Shown: piece by piece, positions 7,853 through 18,858 of the stretch | Layout: each line of letters starts with the position of its first letter | Position numbering within the stretch: position 1 is the first letter of the stretch | Origin: Gottfriedia luciferensis | GTDB lineage: Bacteria > Bacillota > Bacilli > Bacillales > Bacillaceae_G | Assembly: GCF_001712755.1 (NCBI RefSeq) | Contig: NZ_MDKC01000032.1 | Span: forward strand, 248,001 to 312,000 | Reading direction: 5' to 3' | Length of the DNA stretch: 64,000 nt | Program-made: the position numbers and the translations under genes | Notes under the pieces: generated by a model | Database searches by the model: none | What the model was told of the DNA's origin: nothing | The model's input: the letters and a program-made list of their open reading frames with translations, nothing else

Positions 7853-10033
7853 TTACTTACGTTTAATTTCTTCCATTACGTAAGCTTCGATTACGTCGCC
7901 TTCTTTAATATCATTGTATTTCTCGATTGTGATACCACATTCGTAGTTTGTCGCTACTTCTTTAACGTCATCTTTGAAACGTTTTAGCGTGTCTAATTGA
8001 CCTTCGAATACAACGATACCATCACGAATTAAACGTACACCGCTGTCACGAGTGATTTTTCCATCAGTTACATAACATCCAGCAATTGTACCAACTTTTG
8101 ATACTTTGAATACTTGACGAACTTCTGCTTGACCGATTACTTTTTCTTCAAACTCTGGGTCTAACATACCTTTCATCGCAGATTCAATTTCCTCAATTGC
8201 TTTGTAAATAATGCGGTGTAATCGAATATCTACATTTTCTAAGTCTGCAGTACGTTTTGCATTTACATCAGGACGTACGTTGAAACCAATAATAATCGCA
8301 TTAGATGCAGAAGCTAAAATTACATCAGACTCAGTAATTGCACCAGCGCCTGTGTGGATGATTTTAACTTTTACGCCTTCTACTTCAATTTTTTGTAATG
8401 AAGCAGCCATCGCCTCAACAGAACCTTGAACGTCAGCTTTAACAATTAGATTGATTTCTTTTACGTTACCTTCTTGAATTTGAGCAAATAAATCTTCAAG
8501 AGATAATTTTGAGCTTTCACTACGTTGTTGCATAACTGCTTGTGAAGCACGTGCTTCACCAACTTGACGCGCACGTTTCTCGTCAGCAAATACCATAAAA
8601 CGGTCTCCTGCTTGAGGAACTTCATTTAAACCAGTAATTTCAACTGGCATTGATGGACCAGCCTCTTTAATTCGACGACCTAAGTCATTTACCATTGCAC
8701 GTACACGACCAAATGAAGTACCAACTACAATTGGATCTCCAACTTTTAATGTACCATTTTGAACTAATAAAGTTGCAACTGCACCTTTACCTTTATCTAA
8801 TTCAGCTTCGATTACAGTACCAAGTGCTTTACGTGATGGGTTAGCTTTATATTCTTCTACTTCACTAACTAAAAGAATCATTTCAAGTAACTGATCAACA
8901 CCATTACCGTTTAGTGCTGAAATTGGAACAAAGATTGTGTCTCCACCCCATGCTTCAGAAACAATACCGTGTTCAGTTAATTCCTGCATTACACGATCTG
9001 GGTTTGCAGATTCTTTATCCATTTTATTCACAGCTATAATAATAGGTACTTCTGCTGCTTTTGCGTGATTGATTGCTTCAACTGTTTGAGGCATAACACC
9101 GTCATCAGCTGCTACAACGATAATTGTAATATCAGTAACTTGTGCTCCACGTGCACGCATTGTAGTAAATGCTGCGTGACCAGGCGTATCTAAGAACGTA
9201 ATTTTCTTTCCTTCGATTTCTACTTGGTAAGCACCGATATGTTGTGTAATTCCACCTGCTTCTCCAGCAGTTACCTTTGATTTACGAATATAGTCAAGTA
9301 AAGTAGTTTTACCGTGGTCAACGTGACCCATAATCGTTACAACTGGTGGACGTTCTTGTAGATTAGCCTCATCGTCAGCTTCATCAATAAAGCTTTCGAA
9401 ATCATTTTCATCGACAATAACTTCCTCTTCAACTTCAACTCCGTAGTCACTTGCTAATAATTCGATTGTGTCTTTATCAAGGTCTTGGTTGATTGTCGCC
9501 ATAATGCCTAACATAAATAATTTTTTAATTAATTCTGATGGTTCTTTACCTAATTTTTTTGCAAGCTCAGAAACTTTTAATGATCCTGAGAAGATTATTT
9601 TATTTGAGGTGTTCTCGGTTGAGTTATTTTTATGATTCATATTTTGGTTGCCTTTCTTTATCCCTGTCGTTTGTCGATCTTCAATTTGACTGCTTTGCTT
9701 TTGGCTATCAGTCTTTTTCTTTTTATTACTGTTCTTTTTTGATTTTTCTTTCGTATCTTCTAATTGATAGTCTGCTTCATAATCAAGCTCTTCACTAGCT
9801 TCTACATTAAATGCAGAAATTACCTTAAAAGAAGATTTAGACATAGCTTTTTGGGGTTGTTTGATCTCTACAGACTTTGGTTGAAAACTCTTATTTAACT
9901 TTTCAACAATATCCTCTGCAATTGTGGCCATATGATTCTTTACTTCGATTTTTAAATCCTTGAGTCTTTCAATAATTTCCTTACTTGAAACATTTTGCTT
10001 TTTAGCATACTCATAAATTCTAATTTTCGTCAT
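7853..10033 (-). CDS. infB: translation initiation factor IF-2
   Basis: 726 residues. GTPase that places fMet-tRNA on the 30S subunit and promotes subunit joining. N-terminal IF2 motif ([20 protein letters not shown]), a low-complexity Lys/Asn-rich linker (about 90-145), a second IF2-N domain (about 150-200), then the G domain with GHVDHGKT (near 236), DTPGH and NKMD, and domains II-IV at the C-terminus. A GGGGGTGA ribosome binding site is present. Shorter linker than enteric IF-2, normal for Bacillus. It is followed by repeat elements rather than ylxP. Confidence 0.98.
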   Translation of the reverse strand: MTKIRIYEYAKKQNVSSKEIIERLKDLKIEVKNHMATIAEDIVEKLNKSFQPKSVEIKQPQKAMSKSSFKVISAFNVEASEELDYEADYQLEDTKEKSKKNSNKKKKTDSQKQSSQIEDRQTTGIKKGNQNMNHKNNSTENTSNKIIFSGSLKVSELAKKLGKEPSELIKKLFMLGIMATINQDLDKDTIELLASDYGVEVEEEVIVDENDFESFIDEADDEANLQERPPVVTIMGHVDHGKTTLLDYIRKSKVTAGEAGGITQHIGAYQVEIEGKKITFLDTPGHAAFTTMRARGAQVTDITIIVVAADDGVMPQTVEAINHAKAAEVPIIIAVNKMDKESANPDRVMQELTEHGIVSEAWGGDTIFVPISALNGNGVDQLLEMILLVSEVEEYKANPSRKALGTVIEAELDKGKGAVATLLVQNGTLKVGDPIVVGTSFGRVRAMVNDLGRRIKEAGPSMPVEITGLNEVPQAGDRFMVFADEKRARQVGEARASQAVMQQRSESSKLSLEDLFAQIQEGNVKEINLIVKADVQGSVEAMAASLQKIEVEGVKVKIIHTGAGAITESDVILASASNAIIIGFNVRPDVNAKRTADLENVDIRLHRIIYKAIEEIESAMKGMLDPEFEEKVIGQAEVRQVFKVSKVGTIAGCYVTDGKITRDSGVRLIRDGIVVFEGQLDTLKRFKDDVKEVATNYECGITIEKYNDIKEGDVIEAYVMEEIKRK

Positions 10034-10056
10034 ACGTTCACCCCCAGATTAGTCCA

Positions 10057-10356
10057 TTAATTTAATAATGTCTGAAGTTTTGTTGCAAATCCTTGATCAG
10101 TAATTGCAACGACCACTCGAGCGTCTTTCCCAATAGCGTGCCCTAATTCAAAGCGATTTTCAACATAACAAAGTGGAGTATTGTAATAAGTTGTCTTGTC
10201 TTTTATTTTCTTCGCGGTTAAATCGGAAGCATCCTTTGACAAAATAACTAGTTTTGCTCTTTTTTGCTGGACTTCTTTTACAACTAACTCTTCGCCTGAA
10301 ACCACTTTACGAGCTCTAGCTGCAAGTCCTAATAAAGACAATCCTTTATTTGTCAT
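10057..10356 (-). CDS. ylxQ: L7Ae-family K-turn RNA-binding protein YlxQ
   Basis: 99 residues. Belongs to the L7Ae/L30e family that binds kink-turn RNA; the paralogue RplGB (YbxF) is known to bind K-turns in vitro. The [14 protein letters not shown] start, [12 protein letters not shown] and the [18 protein letters not shown] core are typical. The ATG overlaps the rnpM stop by 4 nt (ATGA), implying translational coupling. Position between rnpM and infB is standard. The biological partner is not settled. Confidence 0.93.
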   Translation of the reverse strand: MTNKGLSLLGLAARARKVVSGEELVVKEVQQKRAKLVILSKDASDLTAKKIKDKTTYYNTPLCYVENRFELGHAIGKDARVVVAITDQGFATKLQTLLN

Positions 10357-10622
10357 GCTTTTTCCTTTTCAATAAACGCTAAAAGTTCTTCATATAGACT
10401 AGCATCAATTTTAGCGTTTAATTGCTGTTCTAAAGTATTTTTTTGCTGCGCTTGTTTTACTACTTCAACAGATTTTGTTAAGTAAGCTCCACGACCAGAT
10501 TTTTTTCCACTTGGATCAATGGATACTTCTCCTTCTTTAGAACGTACAATTCTGATTAATTCTTTTTTTGGTTTCATTTCTTGTGTTACAACACACTTAC
10601 GTAAAGGAATTTTTCGATTCAT
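10353..10622 (-). CDS. rnpM: YlxR/RnpM, RNase P-binding regulator
   Basis: About 89 residues (DUF448). Starts [27 protein letters not shown] and has the GRGAYL motif that defines the family. The frame extends to a GTG at 10634, but that GTG overlaps the GAGGAG ribosome binding site at the end of nusA, so the ATG at 10622 is the probable start. The family has been reported to bind and modulate RNase P RNA in B. subtilis. Lies in the nusA operon, 8 nt after nusA. Confidence 0.92.
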   Translation of the reverse strand: MNRKIPLRKCVVTQEMKPKKELIRIVRSKEGEVSIDPSGKKSGRGAYLTKSVEVVKQAQQKNTLEQQLNAKIDASLYEELLAFIEKEKA

Positions 10623-10630
10623 GAGTTTAC

Positions 10631-11755
10631 TCACTCCTCATTAAAGTCGTCAGCGTAAGCATCGAAATCATCATTAGATACAGTTAATTCTTGCGCTGGT
10701 GATGTATAGTCAATACCAATTTTATCTGCGTCAGACTGTGATTTAATATCAATTTTCCAACCAGTTAAACGGGCAGCTAATCTAGCATTTTGACCTCTTT
10801 TTCCAATTGCAAGAGATAATTGGTGATCTGGTACTACTACTGTAGTTGCTTTTTCTTCTTCATTTACTAAAACTCTAATAACTTGAGATGGACTTAATGC
10901 ATTTGCAACAAATTCAACTGGATCTGAAGACCAACGAACAATATCAATTTTTTCACCTTTTAATTCATTAACGATTGATTGTACACGTTGACCTTTTTGA
11001 CCTACACAAGCACCTACTGGATCTAAATCAGGATTGCTTGTATATACTGAAATCTTAGAACGGTCACCTGCTTCACGGGCTACTGAACGAATTTCTACAA
11101 CACCATCATAAATTTCAGGTACTTCTGTTTCAAATAAACGCTTTAATAATCCAGGGTGAGTACGTGATACAAAAATTTGTGGACCTTTTGATGTTTTTTC
11201 AACTTTTGTAACAAATACTTTAATGCGATCATGGATTCTATATTTCTCAGTTGGAATTTGTTCAGTTACAGGAAGTACTGCTTCAATTTTACCTAAGTTA
11301 ACATAAATTGCGCGTGAATCGATACGTTGAACTGTACCTGTCATCATATCTTCTTGGCGGTCAATATATTCTGAATAAATTACACCGCGTTCTGCTTCAC
11401 GAACTCTTTGTGTTACTACTTGTTTAGCAGTAGTTGCAGCAACTCGTCCAAAGTCTTTAGGAGTTACTTCTAATTCAATGATATCTCCCACCATAAAGTT
11501 TGGATTATGTTGTTGTGCTTCTTCAACTGTAATTTCTAAACGTGTATCAAACACATTGCTTACTACTTCTTTTCTTGCAAAAACACGAATTGAACCGTTA
11601 TGTAGGTTAAAATCAACTCGAACATTTTGTGCTTGATTAAAATTACGTTTATATGCTGAAATTAAAGCTGCTTCAATTGCTTCAATTACTACATCTTTAC
11701 TAATTCCTTTTTCTCTTTCAATTATTTCTAATGCTGTTAATAACTCCGAACTCAT
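10631..11755 (-). CDS. nusA: transcription termination/antitermination factor NusA
   Basis: 374 residues, the short Bacillus form without the C-terminal AR repeats of E. coli NusA. N-terminal RNA polymerase-binding domain (1-125), S1 domain (about 130-200), and two KH domains (GACVGQKGQRVQSI and LAIGKRGQNARLAARLTG). An AGGGGG ribosome binding site is present. It binds RNA polymerase and stabilises pause and terminator hairpins. Co-transcribed with rimP upstream and rnpM, ylxQ and infB downstream. Confidence 0.98.
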   Translation of the reverse strand: MSSELLTALEIIEREKGISKDVVIEAIEAALISAYKRNFNQAQNVRVDFNLHNGSIRVFARKEVVSNVFDTRLEITVEEAQQHNPNFMVGDIIELEVTPKDFGRVAATTAKQVVTQRVREAERGVIYSEYIDRQEDMMTGTVQRIDSRAIYVNLGKIEAVLPVTEQIPTEKYRIHDRIKVFVTKVEKTSKGPQIFVSRTHPGLLKRLFETEVPEIYDGVVEIRSVAREAGDRSKISVYTSNPDLDPVGACVGQKGQRVQSIVNELKGEKIDIVRWSSDPVEFVANALSPSQVIRVLVNEEEKATTVVVPDHQLSLAIGKRGQNARLAARLTGWKIDIKSQSDADKIGIDYTSPAQELTVSNDDFDAYADDFNEE

Positions 11756-11771
11756 TAAAAGTACCCCCTAC

Positions 11772-12245
11772 TTAGAAAAACGTAACAGCAAGTCTTGCAC
11801 TTGCGATCTTTGGTGTTGGAATAGTCATCATTTTTTTTCTTGTTTTAATTGTTAACTCTAACTGAACTTCCTCTGACGTATAGGAAATTAATTTCCCTTC
11901 GAATTTCTTTTCGTCAAGGATTGGTTCATAAGTTTTAATGAAAACTTGTTTTCCAATTGCTTTTATAAAATCTTGTTCTTTCTTTAAAGGACGTTCAGCA
12001 CCTGGTGATGAAACATCTAAGAAATAAAGGTTTTCAATTGGATCTTTTTCATCTAAGACTTCACTTAGTTTTTCACTTACTGCAGCACATTGCTCCAAAT
12101 CAATTCCAGACTCACTATCTATAAATACTCGAAGGAACCAGTCTTTTCCTTCTTTTACGTATTCTACATCAACTAACTCTAATCCTAGTTGTTCAATTAT
12201 TGGTTGTGCTAATTCTGATACAACCTCTGTGACCTTCTTACTCAA
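11772..12245 (-). CDS. rimP: ribosome maturation factor RimP
   Basis: 157 residues. Assists 30S maturation. The [30 protein letters not shown] region and SPGAERPLK are characteristic. The frame opens further upstream, but the TTG at 12245 sits 7 nt after an AAGGAGG and yields the family N-terminus ([15 protein letters not shown]), so a TTG start is assigned. First gene of the rimP-nusA-rnpM-ylxQ-infB operon, with a promoter at 12303-12331. Confidence 0.95.
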   Translation of the reverse strand: MSKKVTEVVSELAQPIIEQLGLELVDVEYVKEGKDWFLRVFIDSESGIDLEQCAAVSEKLSEVLDEKDPIENLYFLDVSSPGAERPLKKEQDFIKAIGKQVFIKTYEPILDEKKFEGKLISYTSEEVQLELTIKTRKKMMTIPTPKIASARLAVTFF

Positions 12246-12277
12246 GAAGTATCCTCCTTCCAAACATTACAAGATGA

Positions 12278-12331
12278 AAATTCCCTGCTATTTAGCAGGG
12301 AAATTATCTTTAGTATTTCCAATTTACGCAA
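12278..12331 (-). promoter_or_regulatory. rimP operon promoter with a hairpin at the transcript start
   Basis: Minus-strand TTGCGT (12326-12331), 17-bp spacer, GATAAT (12303-12308). A 12-bp stem (AATTCCCTGCTA / TAGCAGGGAAATT, 12279-12305) begins at the -10 box, so the first transcribed bases would form its 3' arm or most of the hairpin. This could protect the 5' end, or be an incoming terminator that overlaps the promoter. Confidence 0.5.
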
Positions 12332-12396
12332 TTATTGTAACTTAAAATTCAAGTTACATACTACGCAAGAGATGAATTGGGTCATAAGGGTAATAA

Positions 12397-12422
12397 GAAA
12401 GAGCAGGTTGCCCCTGCTCTTC
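12397..12422 (-). terminator. Rho-independent terminator of polC
   Basis: Stem GAAAGAGCAGG / CCCTGCTCTTC with a 4-nt loop, about 65 bp after the polC stop, followed on the minus strand by a T-rich tract. A further 7-8 bp inverted repeat (GTAACTT/AAGTTAC, about 12337-12357) lies just beyond. Confidence 0.75.
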
Positions 12423-12488
12423 AAGAAAAATCCCGTGCTAAATTACATCTGTATCTACTATACCATAATTCCCAAGTTTTGCAAACTG

Positions 12489-15400
12489 TTAAAAGCCATC
12501 GAAAAGTGATAATTGGTTTTGATCAGGTAAGTTTTGTAAACAGCCTTGTTTATCTAAATACTCTAAAACTGTTTTTGAAATTTTACTTCTTTGTTGTAAG
12601 TCTTCTTTCGAAAGGAATTCTCCATCTTCTCTAGACGAAACAATATTTTTAGCCGCATTCGTTCCTAATCCTGGAATCGAATTAAACGGTGGGATTAGCT
12701 TATTCCCATTTACTAAAAATTCATCTGCACTTGAACGATATAAATCCATTTTTTCAAACGAAAAGCCTCTTTCACACATTTCCAAAGCAATTTCCAATAC
12801 AGTCATTAAACTTCTTTCTTTTACTGAAGCATCTAATCCTTTTATTGCGATTTCTTCTATTTTAGCTTTAATCGCACTTGGACCGGCTATCATTGCTTCA
12901 ATATCGAAATCTTCAGCACGAACTGTGAAGTATGCAGCATAATAAAGGATTGGATGGTGTACTTTGAAATATGCAATTCGTACTGCCATTAATACGTAAG
13001 CAGCGGCATGCGCTTTAGGGAACATGTACTTAATTTTTTTACAAGAATCAATATACCAAGCAGGTACTTTATTATTTCTCATTTCTTCTTCCCACTCTGC
13101 TGGTACACCTTTACCTTTACGAACAGATTCCATTATTTTAAATGCTAATGAAGGCTCTAATCCTTGATAGATTAAATAAACCATGATGTCGTCACGACAA
13201 CCAATTACTTCAGAAAGTGTACAAGTCCCGCTGTTTATTAATTCAGATGCATTTCCTAACCATACATCTGTACCATGTGACAAACCAGATATTTGAACAA
13301 GTTCAGAAAATGTAGATGGCTTTGTATCTTCTAACATTTGACGTACAAACTTAGTACCAAACTCTGGAATTCCATAAGTACCTGTTTTACAGAGTATCTG
13401 CTGTTCAGTTACCCCTAACGACTCAGGTCCTGCAAATATCTTCATTACTTCAGGGTCATCAGTTGGAATCGTTTTTGGATCGATTCCACTTAAGTCTTGA
13501 AGCATACGGATAACCGTTGGATCATCGTGTCCTAATATATCAAGTTTTAATAAATTATCATGAATTGAATGGAAATCAAAATGTGTCGTTTTCCATTCAG
13601 ACTTTACATCATCAGCTGGGAACTGAATCGGTGAAAAATCATAAATGTCCATATAATCTGGAACTACTATAATTCCACCTGGATGTTGTCCAGTTGTTCT
13701 TTTTACACCTGTACATCCCATAGCTAATCGATCATATTCAGCACCACGTAAATTTAAATTATGATCATTTGCATAACCTCTTACATAACCGTATGCTGTT
13801 TTATCAGCTACAGTACCAATTGTACCTGCACGATAGACATAGTCCTCACCAAAAAGTACCTTTGTATAATTATGAGCAGTTGGTTGATATTCACCGCTGA
13901 AATTCAAATCGATATCAGGAACCTTATCTCCTTTAAATCCAAGGAAGGTTTCGAAAGGAATATCATGACCATCTTTTTTATATGCAGTACCACATTCCGG
14001 ACAATCTTTGTTCGGTAAATCGAATCCAGAACCTACTGATCCATCATTGAAAAACTCAGAATGCTTACAATTTGGACAGACGTAATGTGGTGGTAAAGGA
14101 TTTACTTCTGTAATTTCTGTCATGGTCGCTACTAATGATGATCCTACAGATCCCCTTGAACCTACTAGATACCCATCATCTAATGATTTTTTTACAAGTT
14201 TATGCGAAATCAAGTAAATTACGGCAAAACCATGTCCAATAATACTCTTTAACTCTTTTTCAAGACGGGCTTCTACAATTTCTGGTAATTGCTCTCCGTA
14301 AATAGATCTTGCCATTTGATAGCTCATATCGCGAACTTCATCTTCAGCACCTTCAATTTTTGGAGTATATAAGTCATCCTTAATTGGCTTAATATCTTCA
14401 ATTAAACTAGCAATTTTTTGCGTATTTGTAACGACTATTTCTTTTGCTTTTTCTTCTCCTAAAAAGGCGAAGGCAGATAGCATCTCATTAGTTGTTCTAA
14501 AATGAACATCTGGTAATCGATGTCGATTTAATGGATTTGCTCCACCTTGAGACCCAACTAATATTTTGCGATAAATTTGATCTTCTTTTTGTAAGTGGTG
14601 AACGTTACCAGTACCAACTACAATTTTTTCTACCTTTTCAGCCATTTTAACAAGCTTTGAAATAACTTCTCTTAAATGTTGTTCATTTCGAACAATTTCT
14701 AATTCTACTAAATGTAAAAGTGTCTCTGGCGGCATTACTTCGATATAATCATAAAACTCCATTAGCTTTTCTGCTTCTTCAGGAGATTTTTGAACACTTG
14801 CCTCAAAAACTTCACCTTTATCACATGCAGATCCAACTAATATACCTTCGCGATGTTTCACTAATAATGATCTAGGAACCCTTGCAACTCGATGATGATA
14901 ATGGATATGAGAATATGAAACAATTTTAAACAAGTTTTTTAGTCCAGTTTCATTCGTAGCTAAAAGAGTTGCATGTGATGGTCTTGCTCGTTTATAAGCA
15001 TCGCCTTTCCCCATGTTATTATTTAGCTCGTCATGATAATACATATCCTGCTCTGCTGCATCTTTCAGCATTTTTAGAAGTAAGAAGCCAGTGGCCTCAG
15101 CATCGTAAATCGCTCTATGATGTTGTGTTAAGTTAATATCGAATTTTTTACACAGTGTATTTAATCGAAAGTTTTTAAAATCCGGATACAAAGTTCTAGC
15201 TAACTCAAGCGTATCAATTACACCATTATTTGTAATACCAATTTCATATTTTTTAAAGCCCATTTGAATAAAGCCCATATCAAATGAAGCATTATGAGCT
15301 ACTAGTATATCGTCACCCATCCACTCTTTAAACTCACGAAGTACCACATCAACATTTGGGGCATCTCTTACCATTTCATCAGTAATTCCCGTCAATTCAA

Positions 15401-16799
15401 TCGTAGTTGCAGATAGTGGATGATGTGGATTTGCAAATCGTTCAAATCGGTCAATGATTTCACCTTTATGAATCTTTACAGCAGCTAACTCGATGATCGT
15501 ATCATAAACCGCAGAAAGACCTGTTGTCTCTACGTCAAATACAACATAGGTTGCTTCCTCTAATGAAATATGAGATGGATTATATGCTGTTGGTACACCA
15601 TCATTTACTAGATTTATTTCAACGCCATATAGTATTTTCACACCGTGTTTTTTCCCAGCTCCAAATGCTTCAGGGAAGGATTGAACAACCGCATGATCCG
15701 TTATTGCAATTGCTTCATGTCCAAACTTACCTGCTTGTTTGACTAAATCACCTGCTGAAACAACTGAATCCATTTGGCTCATATGTGTATGGGCATGTAA
15801 CTCAATTCTACGCTCTCCTTCTGGAGCTTCGTCCTTGCGTTCATCTGGGGTAATTTCATTTATATCATTTGCAATCATGACTAAATCACGTACAAATGTA
15901 TCGTTTTGTACGGATCCTCTAACTTTTACCCACATACCCTTTTTAATTTTATTTAACATCGGGATATCTTCTTTATCTCTAGAGAACATTTTAACTAGTA
16001 TTGAGCTCGTGTAATCGGTAATTTTAAAGGTAATTAAGACACGGCCGCTCTTAAGTTCACGAATTTCAGAATCGAATACATATCCTTGCAGAACAACTCG
16101 TTTTTCTTCTTCAATGATTGACGAGATTGTATTAATTTCAGTTTCCTTAATATAATATCCAACGACAAGAGGACCTGAGGGCTCATCTCCTTCAGCTTCT
16201 TCAGCAGCCTCTTTCTTTTCTAATTCAACAAGTACTTCCATCGCTCGCTTGCGATCTTCTTCAGCTTTTTTCTCAAGAAACTCAGTTTTTTCTTCAACAT
16301 TGTCTTTAATCGTATTCTCAAAAAACAGCTTAGGAAAACCTACTTTTTGATATAAATCTTGCAGCTGAGGAACGTATCGATTTGTAAAAGCATTTTCTTC
16401 AATTAGACTATTTAAATGGATCATTACTTTATTATTTTCAACTGAAGGTAGAGCAGATTCAATATGTTGTAATATAGGTGATTTCGATTCAACAGATTGA
16501 ATCATAAATGACCAATAATCAATTACTTTTTGTTCTTCTATTTTTGGATTTTCCGTATTAATAACGACTGAAACATCTGCTATATGTTTAAAAGTCCTTA
16601 ATAAACTTGTTACAAAAACTTGAAACGTTGCAAAAGGTAAAACATTATCTATTTTAAAAGTAAACTGCCATTTTTTTTCGCTTTTATTTACTTCAAGATT
16701 TACGATTTCCCCATTTTTAAAATACAAATCTCGCATATCTTCAGGAAATTGGAGCTGATCTAATAATAGCTGAAACCGCTCCTGACGTGTTTGTCCCAT
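12489..16799 (-). CDS. polC: DNA polymerase III alpha subunit, PolC type
   Basis: 1436 residues, the Gram-positive replicase with built-in proofreading. Domains: N-terminal domain (1-225), OB fold (about 240-320), PHP ([10 protein letters not shown] near 335) interrupted by a DnaQ-type exonuclease (FDVETTGLS, about 420-590), a zinc site (CPNC...CPEC), and the polymerase palm with [12 protein letters not shown]. The frame extends to 16862, but the ATG at 16799 gives the family start [16 protein letters not shown] and has a GGTTGGTGA ribosome binding site. Located after proS as in B. subtilis. Confidence 0.98.
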   Translation of the reverse strand: MGQTRQERFQLLLDQLQFPEDMRDLYFKNGEIVNLEVNKSEKKWQFTFKIDNVLPFATFQVFVTSLLRTFKHIADVSVVINTENPKIEEQKVIDYWSFMIQSVESKSPILQHIESALPSVENNKVMIHLNSLIEENAFTNRYVPQLQDLYQKVGFPKLFFENTIKDNVEEKTEFLEKKAEEDRKRAMEVLVELEKKEAAEEAEGDEPSGPLVVGYYIKETEINTISSIIEEEKRVVLQGYVFDSEIRELKSGRVLITFKITDYTSSILVKMFSRDKEDIPMLNKIKKGMWVKVRGSVQNDTFVRDLVMIANDINEITPDERKDEAPEGERRIELHAHTHMSQMDSVVSAGDLVKQAGKFGHEAIAITDHAVVQSFPEAFGAGKKHGVKILYGVEINLVNDGVPTAYNPSHISLEEATYVVFDVETTGLSAVYDTIIELAAVKIHKGEIIDRFERFANPHHPLSATTIELTGITDEMVRDAPNVDVVLREFKEWMGDDILVAHNASFDMGFIQMGFKKYEIGITNNGVIDTLELARTLYPDFKNFRLNTLCKKFDINLTQHHRAIYDAEATGFLLLKMLKDAAEQDMYYHDELNNNMGKGDAYKRARPSHATLLATNETGLKNLFKIVSYSHIHYHHRVARVPRSLLVKHREGILVGSACDKGEVFEASVQKSPEEAEKLMEFYDYIEVMPPETLLHLVELEIVRNEQHLREVISKLVKMAEKVEKIVVGTGNVHHLQKEDQIYRKILVGSQGGANPLNRHRLPDVHFRTTNEMLSAFAFLGEEKAKEIVVTNTQKIASLIEDIKPIKDDLYTPKIEGAEDEVRDMSYQMARSIYGEQLPEIVEARLEKELKSIIGHGFAVIYLISHKLVKKSLDDGYLVGSRGSVGSSLVATMTEITEVNPLPPHYVCPNCKHSEFFNDGSVGSGFDLPNKDCPECGTAYKKDGHDIPFETFLGFKGDKVPDIDLNFSGEYQPTAHNYTKVLFGEDYVYRAGTIGTVADKTAYGYVRGYANDHNLNLRGAEYDRLAMGCTGVKRTTGQHPGGIIVVPDYMDIYDFSPIQFPADDVKSEWKTTHFDFHSIHDNLLKLDILGHDDPTVIRMLQDLSGIDPKTIPTDDPEVMKIFAGPESLGVTEQQILCKTGTYGIPEFGTKFVRQMLEDTKPSTFSELVQISGLSHGTDVWLGNASELINSGTCTLSEVIGCRDDIMVYLIYQGLEPSLAFKIMESVRKGKGVPAEWEEEMRNNKVPAWYIDSCKKIKYMFPKAHAAAYVLMAVRIAYFKVHHPILYYAAYFTVRAEDFDIEAMIAGPSAIKAKIEEIAIKGLDASVKERSLMTVLEIALEMCERGFSFEKMDLYRSSADEFLVNGNKLIPPFNSIPGLGTNAAKNIVSSREDGEFLSKEDLQQRSKISKTVLEYLDKQGCLQNLPDQNQLSLFDGF

Positions 16800-16849
16800 T
16801 TTTTCACCAACCTTATTATATAAATTGCAGTATATGTGTAAAAAAATCG

Positions 16850-16880
16850 AAAGTACCTCCACATAAATAAGAGGTACTTT
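16850..16880 (-). terminator. Rho-independent terminator of proS
   Basis: 10-bp perfect stem AAAGTACCTC / GAGGTACTTT, followed on the minus strand by CGATTTTTTT, between proS and polC. Confidence 0.85.
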
Positions 16881-16888
16881 TTATTTGT

Positions 16889-16922
16889 GTGCGATTACCG
16901 TAAGGTGTCGCTTCCACTTTTA
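16889..16922. repeat. remnant of the hairpin repeat at the proS stop codon
   Basis: The string GTCGCTTCCACTTTT (about 16905-16919) is identical to the end of copy 2 (7709-7723) and lies at the proS stop (16925-16927). Upstream only a short hairpin (GCGATTACC / AGGTGTCGC) remains, so this looks like an internally deleted copy. Confidence 0.5.
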
Positions 16923-16924
16923 TT

Positions 16925-18622
16925 TTATTTTAACATATTTATTTCATTCACAAGGTTAGAAATTTCTACTTCTTTACTAACTTGTCCATCTCTAGTTTTA
17001 AGTTCTACAATTCCTTCTGCAGCTTTTTTACCAACAACTACACGTACAGGAATTCCGAAAAGATCTGCGTCTGCAAATTTTACACCTACACGTTCATTTC
17101 GGTCATCTAATAATACATCTTGTCCAATCTCTTTTAACGTTTTATAAATATCGTCAGCTAAATTTACTTGCTCTTCATTCTTTGTATTTACAGTAATAAC
17201 ATGTACATCAAAAGGAGCTAGGTTTTTAGGCCAGACAATCCCTTTCTCGTCATTATATTGCTCTACAATTGCAGCTAATGTACGAGATACACCAATACCA
17301 TAGCATCCCATAATGATTGGATTCGATTTTCCATTTTCATCAAGGAATGTTGCATTCATAGACTCAGAATATTTTGTACCTAATTTAAATACATGACCTA
17401 CTTCAATACCTTTTGCGAATGAAATAGTTCCTTTACCATCTGGTGATAAGTCACCTTCTTGAATAAATCTTAAGTCTACGAAATCTTTAACATCATAGTC
17501 TCTATTTACAGTTACGTTAATGTAATGATAACCTTCTTCATTTGCCCCACAGCAACCATTTACAATACCTTTAATTGCATTATCTGCTAATACTAATAAA
17601 TCTGATTTTACTCCAATTGGACCTAGTGATCCTATTTCACAGTTCATTAGTTCTTTTACTTCTTCTTTAGAAGCAAGCTCAACTGAATGTGCACCTAAAT
17701 AATTCTTTAATTTAATATCGTTGATTTCATGGTCACCACGAGCAAGCACTAATACAAAACTTTCATCTGCCTTGAAAATAATTGATTTAATGCTTTTTTC
17801 AATCGGTAAGTTTAAGAATTCAATTACTTCATCGATTGTTTTTTGATTTGGCGTTTCTACTTTTTGAACTTCTTCTAATTTCTCATCAGATGGTTCGTAA
17901 TTCGCAACAACTGGTGCCATTTCAATATTTGCTGCATAGCTAGATTCATTTGAAAATGCGATTGTATCTTCACCAATGTCAGATAACACCATGAATTCAT
18001 GCGTATCTTTTCCACCCATTGCTCCTGAATCAGCAACAACCGCTCTGAAATTTAAACCACAACGAGTAAATACGTTACTATAAGCCGTAAATAAACGATC
18101 ATATACTTCATCCAAGCTTTCTTGTGATGCATGGAAAGAATAAGCATCCTTCATTAAAAATTCACGACCGCGAAGTAGTCCAAAACGAGGGCGTTTTTCA
18201 TCACGGAATTTTGATTGTACTTGATAAAGTGTAATCGGTAATTTTTTATATGATTTTAATTCATCACGAATAATGGAAGTAACAACTTCTTCATGAGTTG
18301 CTCCTAATGCAAATCCTCTACCGTGACGATCTCTTAAACGCATTAGTTCTGGACCAAAATTATCCCAACGACCTGATTCTTCCCATAATTCTTGCGCTTG
18401 CATTGATGGCATTAACATTTCCATCGCACCAGCATTATTCATTTCTTCTCGAACAATATTTGCTACTTTTTGAAGAACTTTATTGCCTAAAGGTAAGAAA
18501 CTATATATACCAGATGCATTTTGTCTAATAAATCCTGCTCTTAATAATAATTGATGGCTTTTTATATCTGCATCTGATGGTACTTCACGAAGAGTTGGAC
18601 TATATACGATACTTTGTTTCAA
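16925..18622 (-). CDS. proS: prolyl-tRNA synthetase, bacterial type with editing domain
   Basis: 565 residues. Class II synthetase charging tRNA-Pro. Motif 2 lies near [18 protein letters not shown]. An inserted editing domain (about 230-395) clears Ala-tRNA-Pro, and the C-terminal anticodon-binding domain begins near FDVHVITVN. The start is TTG (18620-18622), 6-7 nt after a GAGGTGA; no ATG fits better. No T-box is evident upstream: the conserved AGGGTGGNACCGCG was not seen in the 236-bp gap. Followed by polC. Confidence 0.97.
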   Translation of the reverse strand: MKQSIVYSPTLREVPSDADIKSHQLLLRAGFIRQNASGIYSFLPLGNKVLQKVANIVREEMNNAGAMEMLMPSMQAQELWEESGRWDNFGPELMRLRDRHGRGFALGATHEEVVTSIIRDELKSYKKLPITLYQVQSKFRDEKRPRFGLLRGREFLMKDAYSFHASQESLDEVYDRLFTAYSNVFTRCGLNFRAVVADSGAMGGKDTHEFMVLSDIGEDTIAFSNESSYAANIEMAPVVANYEPSDEKLEEVQKVETPNQKTIDEVIEFLNLPIEKSIKSIIFKADESFVLVLARGDHEINDIKLKNYLGAHSVELASKEEVKELMNCEIGSLGPIGVKSDLLVLADNAIKGIVNGCCGANEEGYHYINVTVNRDYDVKDFVDLRFIQEGDLSPDGKGTISFAKGIEVGHVFKLGTKYSESMNATFLDENGKSNPIIMGCYGIGVSRTLAAIVEQYNDEKGIVWPKNLAPFDVHVITVNTKNEEQVNLADDIYKTLKEIGQDVLLDDRNERVGVKFADADLFGIPVRVVVGKKAAEGIVELKTRDGQVSKEVEISNLVNEINMLK

Positions 18623-18727
18623 AAGGATTCACCTCATATTTTTCTTTTATTCTTATATTCTTTTTTTATAAATTATTTTAAAAATAATTGTTTTAAAAGC
18701 TATTTCTATAAAAGGCCTTTGTAAGTT

Positions 18728-18813
18728 AAGAATCCGCTCCCACTTAAAACGGGCTAATTGACAAACAATATGTCATTAAGCCCGTTTTATAAACAAGTAA
18801 GTCGCGGATTCTT
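18728..18813. repeat. nested imperfect inverted repeat (86 bp) between rseP and proS
   Basis: Outer perfect 10-bp arms (AAGAATCCGC 18728-18737, GCGGATTCTT 18804-18813) enclose an inner stem (AAAACGGGCT at 18746 with AGCCCGTTTT at about 18778-18787, extended by TTGACA/TGTCA). There is no T run outside the outer arms, so it is not a standard terminator. Could be a processed RNA structure or a small mobile inverted-repeat element. Confidence 0.6.
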
Positions 18814-18858
18814 TAAACAAAATTCATGAAATTACACGATTAAATTAAACAGAGCTTC

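Noticed and set aside
7681-7866. 61-codon plus-strand frame
   Set aside because: Lies wholly within repeat copies 2 and 3 and the infB end; shares its start with a similar frame in copy 1 because of the repeat.
12377-12634. 85-codon plus-strand frame at the polC 3' end
   Set aside because: Built from the polC terminator and antisense polC; no ribosome binding site.
18623-18858. Possible T-box leader of proS
   Set aside because: The conserved T-box sequence and specifier-loop layout are not visible; the structure is a simple nested inverted repeat.
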